A stretch of DNA of 20,510 nucleotides from the NCBI GenBank assembly GCA_964653235.1, contig CAZZCP010000048.1, positions 1 through 20,510 on the forward strand, read 5' to 3'. Below, in pieces: positions 14,695-20,510 of the stretch. The position numbers and the translations under genes were made by a program. The notes below the pieces were generated by a model. The model searched no databases. It worked only from the letters and a program-made list of their open reading frames with translations, and was not told the DNA's origin. The first letter of the stretch is position 1, and every line of letters begins with the position of its first letter. Source of the DNA: CAZZCP01 sp964653235 (GTDB taxonomy: Bacteria; Bdellovibrionota; Bdellovibrionia; Bdellovibrionales; UBA840).

Positions 14695-17007
14695 ATGCAA
14701 TACAAGAAAAAAGCCTCTGAAATTTTGCAAAGATGGGCAAGTTATTCAACGCTGCGCAAGATACTTTTTGCTGCTAGCTTCTTTTTTTTGCTAATATTGA
14801 TTTTCTTAAGTTGGCAATCTTGGCAACTGCATCAGCAGATGCAGACTGGTTTTCAAAAAAGAAGTCTAATACAAAGCCTTGAATTTTTCACCGCTCCAGA
14901 GAGGCTTTATGTCGGCAAGAAATTTGCTCTCAGGGAATATCGAAGTTTTTTTCTTCGGCTTGGTTATAAAGAGAAAAAACCACAAGAAAGTCTTTTAGAA
15001 AAAGAATTTCAGATTTTAGATCTCGATCGCTGTCAAAAACTCAAAAATGAAATCTCCGCAAACTCCCTACTCTGTCTTCATATACGGCAAGAGCAAAATA
15101 AAATTCTTGTTGTATTAGAAGATGTTGAACAAATTCTAGAGATTTATAGTGGAGAAGATTTTCAAACCAAAAGCACAGAAATTGAACTTGAAGCCTATCG
15201 TTTTGCACAGTTTGTTGGCGACAAAGCCATCTTAAGAGAAACCGTAGAGTTTGGTGATATACCAGCCAATTGCATGAATGCCGTTTTGGCTATTGAGGAT
15301 AAAGACTTTTTAACTCATAAGGGCTTTAGTATAAAAGCCTATGCCCGAGCTTTTTTAAAAAATATCTCTTCGGGAAGAAAAGCCCAAGGCGGCAGCACCA
15401 TCACTCAGCAATTAGTAAAAAACTATTTTCTCACTCACAAAAAAACCTATACGCGAAAATTCAAAGAACTGATTATGTCCATTTTACTTGAGATACAATG
15501 GACCAAAGATGAAATCTTGCATGCCTACCTCAATGAAATATACATGGGGCAGAAAGACGGCTTTCAAGTTCGTGGTTTTGGGGCAGCTAGCAAGTATTAC
15601 TTTAACAAAAATATTGACATGATTGGACTTCCTGAGTGTGCACTCCTTGCTTCAATTTTAAATAGTCCGGGACGATTTAATCCATTTAAAAAACCTGAAG
15701 CAGCTCTACAAAGAAGACAAAAAACTTTAGACCGAATGCTCGAATATAATTTTATTGATAAAATCGAACACGCCAATGCATCTAAGACTCCACTTCCAGT
15801 CGATACCAATCAAGAAGCACTTCCACTAGCTCCCTACTATCTCGACGCTATTCGCTGGCAATTGAGTCGTCTTGATCTGCCCAAAGACCGCTCTTATAAA
15901 ATTTATTCCTATATGAATTTCAGATCGCAAGAGGCAGCTGAGAGAGCCGTGCAAGAGCACGCAGATCGACTCCAGCGAAAACTGCGAGTTGAAACCGATC
16001 AAGTTTTGCAAGCCGCTCTGATTGCTGGTGACCCAAAACGTGGCCAAATACAAAGCATTGTAAGCGGCATTCAACACCAAAGATACCCCTACCAAAGAGC
16101 CCTTTTAAGCAAGCGCCAAGTCGGATCTTTGATGAAAAGTTTCGTTTATCTCACTGCTTTAGAGAGCCTAAATGAAAAGGGAGAGTTTTTTACTCCTTTA
16201 GATATTCTCAAAGATGATATTAGTAAAATACGCTATGAGGGTCAGGTTTGGGAGCCTAAAAATTATGACAAAAAGTTTTTGGGTAAGATTCCTATGTTTT
16301 ATGCCTTAAAAGAATCGCGAAATGTTCCAACTGCAAATTTAGCTTGGCAGATTGGTCTAGATTCTATCGTTGATATGTGTAAAAGACTCGGAATTGAGTC
16401 TGAACTTCAAGCACTCCCCTCTTTAAGCCTTGGCTCTTTTGAACTGAGCCTATTTGAAGTTTTAAGTGCCTACAGTGTTTTGTCGAATTTTGGCAAAAGA
16501 GTAAACTACAGCTTTATCGAAAGAATCGAGGACGATAACCAAAGACTCTTATTTTCTCACCAAGCAAATTTGCGTGAAGTTGTGTCTGAACAAAAAACTG
16601 CGATTCTTACATCGATGCTACAACAGACCTTTGTCAATGGAACTGCCAAATATGCTAAAAAGCTTGGTTATGACCGATACGCCGCAGGCAAAACGGGTAC
16701 CACCAATGACTACCGTGACTCTTGGTTTGCTGGCTATACAGCGAATCATGTCGCCGTATCTTGGGTAGGTTTTGACGACAACTCAAGCCATGGTTTTTCG
16801 GGGGCTTCAGCTGCCTTGCCAATCTGGGTTCAGTACATGAAAGAATATGCAAAAGAATTTCCGCAAAAAGACTTTCCTTGGCCCGACAGCATCAAGCCAT
16901 TTGCATTCACAGCTCAAGAACAAATTGATTTGGGCGTTCCAATTGGCGATGAAGAAAAAAAAGGTATCGTATTGCATCTGCCAAAAGGAACCCAAATCTT
17001 TCAATAA
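14695..17007 (+). CDS. Bifunctional class A penicillin-binding protein, PBP1b-like
   Basis: The 770-residue protein makes and cross-links peptidoglycan. After a basic N-terminus and one membrane helix (about 22-42) comes a region (about 60-165) resembling the UB2H-type domain of E. coli PBP1b (SLEFFTAPERLYVGKKF, FFLRLGYKEK). The glycosyltransferase 51 domain has the catalytic Glu in EDKDFLTHKGF (Glu201), GGSTITQQLVKN (232-243) and KELIMSILLEIQWTKDEIL. The transpeptidase domain has SLMK (Ser478), SRN (541-543) and KTGTT (666-670), so both activities look intact. A name such as mrcB/ponB would fit by layout. No outer-membrane lipoprotein activator is nearby. It is divergent from the GroES-like gene across 60 bases. 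Confidence 0.94.
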   Translation: MQYKKKASEILQRWASYSTLRKILFAASFFFLLILIFLSWQSWQLHQQMQTGFQKRSLIQSLEFFTAPERLYVGKKFALREYRSFFLRLGYKEKKPQESLLEKEFQILDLDRCQKLKNEISANSLLCLHIRQEQNKILVVLEDVEQILEIYSGEDFQTKSTEIELEAYRFAQFVGDKAILRETVEFGDIPANCMNAVLAIEDKDFLTHKGFSIKAYARAFLKNISSGRKAQGGSTITQQLVKNYFLTHKKTYTRKFKELIMSILLEIQWTKDEILHAYLNEIYMGQKDGFQVRGFGAASKYYFNKNIDMIGLPECALLASILNSPGRFNPFKKPEAALQRRQKTLDRMLEYNFIDKIEHANASKTPLPVDTNQEALPLAPYYLDAIRWQLSRLDLPKDRSYKIYSYMNFRSQEAAERAVQEHADRLQRKLRVETDQVLQAALIAGDPKRGQIQSIVSGIQHQRYPYQRALLSKRQVGSLMKSFVYLTALESLNEKGEFFTPLDILKDDISKIRYEGQVWEPKNYDKKFLGKIPMFYALKESRNVPTANLAWQIGLDSIVDMCKRLGIESELQALPSLSLGSFELSLFEVLSAYSVLSNFGKRVNYSFIERIEDDNQRLLFSHQANLREVVSEQKTAILTSMLQQTFVNGTAKYAKKLGYDRYAAGKTGTTNDYRDSWFAGYTANHVAVSWVGFDDNSSHGFSGASAALPIWVQYMKEYAKEFPQKDFPWPDSIKPFAFTAQEQIDLGVPIGDEEKKGIVLHLPKGTQIFQ

Positions 17008-17049
17008 GTATCGCTTTGTCTGATTTAAAAGAACAGCTTTCTCCTTTCA

Positions 17050-17066
17050 TTGGCACTCATCTTGCT
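17050..17066 (+). promoter_or_regulatory. Sigma54 (-24/-12) promoter of the 34-residue peptide gene
   Basis: TTGGCACTCATCTTGCT matches the sigma54 consensus with exact GG-N10-GC spacing (GG 17052-17053, GC 17064-17065). The predicted start is near 17077, directly before the AAGGAG ribosome-binding site (17080-17085) of the small gene at 17092. Confidence 0.87.
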
Positions 17067-17091
17067 TTAGTAAGTGCGAAAGGAGTTTTCT

Positions 17092-17196
17092 ATGAAAAAA
17101 ATTCTTCTCATTCTAATTCTTGCGATGACTTTAGGTTTCACCAGCGAAAAAGATTCTAAAGGCAAACAAAACGATATCAAGTGTGTCATCTGCTAA
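17092..17196 (+). CDS. 34-residue exported or membrane peptide ending in Cys-Val-Ile-Cys
   Basis: This small gene has every expected signal: a perfect sigma54 promoter, AAGGAG six bases before the ATG, and a complete reading frame. The product starts MKKILLILILAMTLGFTS, a signal-peptide-like or membrane segment (about 4-16), followed by a short polar stretch (EKDSKGKQNDIK) and a C-terminal CVIC. If cleaved near residue 18, the mature peptide would have about 16 residues with a CxxC that could form a disulfide, bind metal or be modified. No family is recognised. It lies between the PBP gene and the sigma54-driven kinase-regulator operon. Confidence 0.72.
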   Translation: MKKILLILILAMTLGFTSEKDSKGKQNDIKCVIC

Positions 17197-17199
17197 AAC

Positions 17200-17388
17200 A
17201 TGTTCAGTTTTCACCTTCTGTTACGATCTGCAGTTCATCGTACATTAGAGATGTGCTCGATTTTTTTAAATCAAGGCCCTAATAAAAATTTTTACATCCT
17301 AGAGCCAAGAAAAGCTTTCTCAACCAGTGTCTTTTTGACCCAAAACAATTTTGGTGCTAGTTTGCACCAGTCTAGTGGGGGGAATTAG
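17200..17388 (+). CDS. Doubtful 62-residue ORF after the small peptide gene
   Basis: A frame opens three bases after the stop of the 34-residue gene and encodes MFSFHLLLRSAVHRTL with a later KNFYILEPRKAFSTSVFL segment. There is no ribosome-binding site and no family resemblance, but the spacing would allow coupled translation from the sigma54 transcript. Otherwise 17197-17430 contains only the dyad at 17352-17369 and the sigma54 promoter at its end. Confidence 0.2.
   Translation: MFSFHLLLRSAVHRTLEMCSIFLNQGPNKNFYILEPRKAFSTSVFLTQNNFGASLHQSSGGN
17352..17369. promoter_or_regulatory. Dyad TGGTGC-N6-GCACCA, candidate activator binding site
   Basis: A perfect 6-bp inverted repeat with a 6-base spacer is centred at about 17360.5. 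That is about 95 bases upstream of the transcript start predicted from the sigma54 promoter at 17430, where enhancer sites of NtrC-family activators usually lie. No T tract follows, so it is not a terminator. Its half-sites resemble those of enteric NtrC but in opposite order, so the assignment is inference. Confidence 0.4.
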
Positions 17389-17429
17389 GTATCAAGTCTA
17401 CTTAATCCACTTTTGAAGTAAATAAAATA

Positions 17430-17445
17430 TGGCATAGGCCTTGCT
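17430..17445 (+). promoter_or_regulatory. Sigma54 (-24/-12) promoter of the kinase-regulator operon
   Basis: TGGCATAGGCCTTGCT fits the sigma54 consensus (TGGCAYR-N4-TTGCW) with GG-N10-GC spacing (GG 17431-17432, GC 17443-17444). The predicted start is near 17456, only two bases before the ATG at 17458. This makes the TTG at 17476, which follows a GGGGG ribosome-binding site, an alternative kinase start. Confidence 0.75.
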
Positions 17446-17457
17446 CTAACTGCCATT

Positions 17458-19299
17458 ATGTTTTGGGGGAATATCTTGAAGCAATTGAAGAAGAGTCATG
17501 TTTTTTACATGATTGTTCGCTATAGCTTTGCAGTGGCGATCGCAATTTTGCTTACAAATTTGCCACTCAATTCCCTTGAGTATCTGGGATATGATGCTCT
17601 TTTTCGCTTGAAACCCAGCAATCAAACTTCTGGAAATTTACAAATTCTTGCAGTTGACCGAGTCACCACCGAGGTACTTCAAAGAACTCCTAATTTAAAA
17701 GATCACACATTGGTTCTACAAAGAATTTTAAACCAGAAACCGAAAGCCATTATTTATTACATTGATCCTAGAGACCTTGAGGCAAACCTGCAAGATCGAG
17801 TTGCTTTTGCCCGCCTAGCAGAATCTCACCCCCATTTTTATATTAACGTAAATGATCTCTATTTAGAGGCGACAAAATCGAAATTTCAAATGCAAGGAGC
17901 TTTTCGTAATTTAAAATTGCGACAAGGCATTTTAAGTGCCGACAAGAAAAACTTTGCTGGAGACGGAGTTTCTAGACGCTCTATTATCTCTTTTGAATCC
18001 AATCCTTTTTTACAAACAGAAATAGCACAATTAGTTACCGGGCCAAAAGAATTTGACTCTTACCGTGGTAGTTTTGAATTCAAAGGCTCTTATCAAACTC
18101 TAACTCAAGTCAGGCCAAGAGGGACTTACGAAGCGATTTCATTTCTTGATGTTTGGGATGGTAAAGAAGTTAAAAATTTGCAAGATAAAGTGATTCTAGT
18201 GGGTCAAGATGCAAAATTCAATGAACCCAACTATTTGCAAACTCCCTTTTCGAGAGACATAACGGGTATGTCTCGTCTCGAATACAATGCCAATGTCATT
18301 GATACTTTGATTTTAGACCAGGGCATTTTGCAAAGCCCAGGATGGGTAAACATCTTGGCAACTCTTCTTTTCTCTGTTTTAACTCTTTTCATTACCCTGA
18401 GACTTCGTCCTTTGAAAGCAATCTTTAGTATCTTGGGAATGAGTCTTGGAATCTTTATCATCTCCTGGTTTTTGATGAGTGTTTTCGGCTTCTGGTTTGC
18501 CTATATGCATTCGCTGCTAGCAATATTCATCAATTATTATTTCTTTATCCCCTACCGATTGATTACTGAAAATCGAAAATCATGGGAGTACAAAAAGAAG
18601 AACGAAATTCTTACTCAGGTCGAAGAACTAAAAAACAATTTCATCAGTATGATGTCTCATGATCTCAAAACACCGCTAGCAAAAATACAAGGCATGGCAG
18701 ATATGGCAATGGATGGTGGCAATCTTGATTCTGGGCAAAAACAAGCCCTCAAAAGTATTCGCAATTCGACCGAAGACCTCAATTCTTTTATCAATTCAGT
18801 TCTCACTTTAGGCAGGGTAGAGAGTCAAAAAATAGAGCTAAATTATCAAGCAAAAGACATCAATGCTCTCATTGAGCAAGTTGTAGACTGTTGTCGATTT
18901 AGTGCAGATCGAAAAAATATTGAAATTCGTACCGAGCTTGAACCCTTGTTTTCGGTTAAAATGGATGCTGATTTAATTCGACAAGTACTACAAAACCTCA
19001 TCGAAAATGCAATCAAGTACAGTCCCGAGGGCAGCAGTATCCTGATCACAAGTGAAGAGATCGGTGGTGAATTACAAGTTCAGATATCTGATCAAGGACT
19101 GGGGATACCAAAAGAGGAACATGAAAAGATTTTTATGAAATTCTATCGGTCTAAAGACGTGAAAATTTCTACCATCAAGGGAACAGGAATTGGGCTTTAT
19201 TTGAGTAAGTTTTTTGTTGAATTACACAATGGTAAGATTCAAGTGGACAGTGAGCCAGATCAAGGCTCCACTTTCTCTGTGAATCTTCCATTGAATTAA
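17458..19299 (+). CDS. CHASE2-domain sensor histidine kinase
   Basis: The 613-residue membrane sensor kinase has a membrane helix (about 18-36), a periplasmic CHASE2-type sensor (about 45-290, with LQILAVDRVTTEVLQRT near the start and KVILVGQDAKFNEPNYLQTP near the end), then three closely spaced membrane helices (about 295-365), the layout typical of CHASE2 proteins. The dimerisation domain holds the phospho-accepting His401 in MSHDLKTPLAKIQGM. The ATPase domain has an N box (NLIENAIKYSPEG, 513-525), G1 DQGLGIP (545-551) and G2 GTGIGL (575-580), so it looks active. The CHASE2 ligand is unknown. The start may instead be TTG 17476, which has a better ribosome-binding site. Its partner is the NtrC-type regulator 13 bases downstream. 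Confidence 0.93.
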   Translation: MFWGNILKQLKKSHVFYMIVRYSFAVAIAILLTNLPLNSLEYLGYDALFRLKPSNQTSGNLQILAVDRVTTEVLQRTPNLKDHTLVLQRILNQKPKAIIYYIDPRDLEANLQDRVAFARLAESHPHFYINVNDLYLEATKSKFQMQGAFRNLKLRQGILSADKKNFAGDGVSRRSIISFESNPFLQTEIAQLVTGPKEFDSYRGSFEFKGSYQTLTQVRPRGTYEAISFLDVWDGKEVKNLQDKVILVGQDAKFNEPNYLQTPFSRDITGMSRLEYNANVIDTLILDQGILQSPGWVNILATLLFSVLTLFITLRLRPLKAIFSILGMSLGIFIISWFLMSVFGFWFAYMHSLLAIFINYYFFIPYRLITENRKSWEYKKKNEILTQVEELKNNFISMMSHDLKTPLAKIQGMADMAMDGGNLDSGQKQALKSIRNSTEDLNSFINSVLTLGRVESQKIELNYQAKDINALIEQVVDCCRFSADRKNIEIRTELEPLFSVKMDADLIRQVLQNLIENAIKYSPEGSSILITSEEIGGELQVQISDQGLGIPKEEHEKIFMKFYRSKDVKISTIKGTGIGLYLSKFFVELHNGKIQVDSEPDQGSTFSVNLPLN

Positions 19300-19312
19300 T
19301 ATAGGGGGATTT

Positions 19313-20510
19313 ATGTTAAAAGTATTGGTTGTTGACGATGATGCAACTCTTCGTCTGAGTGTGGGAGCAAGTCTACAAAGAACAGGCAGATTTGACATTG
19401 TTGAAGCTGTAGATGGACAAGACGCAATCGAAAAGTGCAAACAGCACAAATTTCAGCTGGTGATTCTCGATGTTGATATGCCTCGCAAAAACGGTATTGA
19501 AGCACTTCGTGAGATCAAAGAAATGGATCCTAGTATTAGTGTGCTAATGCTAACGGCCTATGCAAATATCGATCATGCAGTACAGGCGGTTAAAGAGGGT
19601 GCCTTCAATTATGTATCTAAGCCTGTCAAATCAGAAGAGCTGTTAAATTTCGTTGATAAGGCCATCGAAGCACATGAAATTGTATCCAATCTTGTGTTCT
19701 CTGCTCCCACACTTGTTCAAGGTGGTCAGGGTTTTATTGGCAGCTCCCAAGAAATGCAGAAAGTTTTCAACCTTATCCATAGACTTTCGAAAGTAGACAC
19801 TCCCGTTATGATTCGTGGAGCCTCGGGTACCGGCAAAGAGTTGGTCGCCAAAGCCATTCATATGAACTCGGCCCGAAAGAACCAAAAGTTTGTCGCAATC
19901 AATTGCTCTGCGATTCCTGAGAATCTCTTTGAGTCCGAGCTTTTCGGCCATGAGAAAGGCTCATTTACAGGGGCTGACCAAAGAAAAATTGGCAAATTCC
20001 AATTTGCTGATGGCGGAACTCTGTTTTTAGATGAATTAGGAGATATGCCGATCTTAATGCAGGTAAAACTCTTGCGCGTTTTACAAGACGGAAAATTTAC
20101 ACCCGTTGGTGCCAATCGCGAACTCGAGGCGGATGTAAGAATTATTGCTGCCACCAATCGCCCTTTGGAAGAAATGATCAAACAAGGCGAGTTTCGTGAA
20201 GACCTCTTCTACCGTCTCAATGTAATTCCAATTTATCTTCCCGATTTAAAAGAGAGAAAGAAAGACATTGAACAACTGGCGAACCACTTTATCACTCGCT
20301 TTAATCAGCAACACAATCGCAAGATCATTGGCTTATCTCCTGAGGCCAAGAATGCATTGATACGCTACGAATGGCCGGGCAACATCCGTGAACTCGAAAA
20401 TGTGATCGAACACTGTTTTGTGATGGAGGGCGAGAATCGAATTACTTTGAAATCACTTCCTGAAAAACTCTTAGAAAATATTGGGGTGGCCTCGGCGAGT
20501 CCCTCGGCGG
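19313..20510 (+). CDS. NtrC-family sigma54-dependent response regulator, 3' end missing
   Basis: The gene starts at ATG 19313 (AGGGGG ribosome-binding site) and runs off the right edge after 399 codons. The receiver domain (1-118) has the acidic pocket VVDDD (7-10), phospho-acceptor Asp53 (LVILDVDMP), Thr81 and Lys103. The AAA+ sigma54-activation domain (about 141-375) has Walker A GASGTGKE (169-176), the sigma54-contact loop as GSFTGA (216-221), Walker B TLFLDE (236-241), the Arg-finger region REDLFYRLN (295-303) and sensor II WPGNIRELEN (354-363). The DNA-binding helix-turn-helix would lie beyond the window. Together with the kinase it forms a two-component system that activates sigma54 promoters; candidate targets in this window are at 4161, 17050 and 17430. 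Confidence 0.95.
   Translation, partial: MLKVLVVDDDATLRLSVGASLQRTGRFDIVEAVDGQDAIEKCKQHKFQLVILDVDMPRKNGIEALREIKEMDPSISVLMLTAYANIDHAVQAVKEGAFNYVSKPVKSEELLNFVDKAIEAHEIVSNLVFSAPTLVQGGQGFIGSSQEMQKVFNLIHRLSKVDTPVMIRGASGTGKELVAKAIHMNSARKNQKFVAINCSAIPENLFESELFGHEKGSFTGADQRKIGKFQFADGGTLFLDELGDMPILMQVKLLRVLQDGKFTPVGANRELEADVRIIAATNRPLEEMIKQGEFREDLFYRLNVIPIYLPDLKERKKDIEQLANHFITRFNQQHNRKIIGLSPEAKNALIRYEWPGNIRELENVIEHCFVMEGENRITLKSLPEKLLENIGVASASPSA

Noticed and set aside
1..20510. CRISPR arrays, tRNA or rRNA genes, insertion sequences and prophage genes.
   Set aside because: No regularly spaced repeats, cloverleaf or rRNA sequence, transposase or phage protein could be recognised on either strand.

Overview
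This is an AT-rich, gene-dense window that looks like the chromosome of a motile, double-membraned bacterium. My best guess is a low-GC member of the Bdellovibrionota (Bdellovibrio/Pseudobdellovibrio/Bacteriovorax-like). The guess rests on the mix of a sigma54-linked flagellar export operon, many secreted or outer-membrane proteins without known families, a barrel protein ending in Phe, and a CHASE2 histidine kinase next to an NtrC-type regulator. No 16S, tRNA or other firm marker is present, so the taxonomy is inference.

Region 1 (1-4410, minus strand) is a tight flagellar operon, fliL-fliM-fliN-fliO-fliP-fliQ-fliR, with gaps of 1-10 bases or one-base overlaps; fliR runs off the left edge. 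It builds the C-ring switch (FliM, FliN), the stator/rod factor FliL and the export gate (FliO, P, Q, R). A textbook sigma54 promoter (GG-N10-GC) lies 54-70 bases upstream of fliL. A divergent sigma70-type promoter serves a SPOR-domain cell-division protein.

Region 2 (4411-6483) holds the SPOR gene, a 170-bp segment bounded by a perfect 21-bp inverted repeat, a rho-independent terminator and two small secreted proteins of unknown function, one with Asp-rich calcium-loop-like repeats.

Region 3 (6540-9930) has a UvrD/PcrA-type helicase and a lysine 2,3-aminomutase whose 3' ends overlap convergently.

Region 4 (10177-14634) holds a large secreted Gln/Arg-rich protein, its terminator, and a minus-strand set: a GroES-like domain carrying a histone H1-like lysine tail, an outer-membrane barrel protein and another exported protein.

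Region 5 (14695-20510, plus strand) encodes a bifunctional class A penicillin-binding protein (PBP1b-like) and an untracked 34-residue exported peptide with its own perfect sigma54 promoter. A CHASE2 histidine kinase and an NtrC-family sigma54 activator follow under a third sigma54 promoter, with a dyad at about -95 where an enhancer would lie.

The most striking theme is sigma54: three good -24/-12 promoters and one sigma54 activator in 20 kb. They suggest that the kinase-regulator pair may autoregulate and may drive the small peptide and possibly the flagellar operon. The other standout is the GroES-histone-tail fusion.
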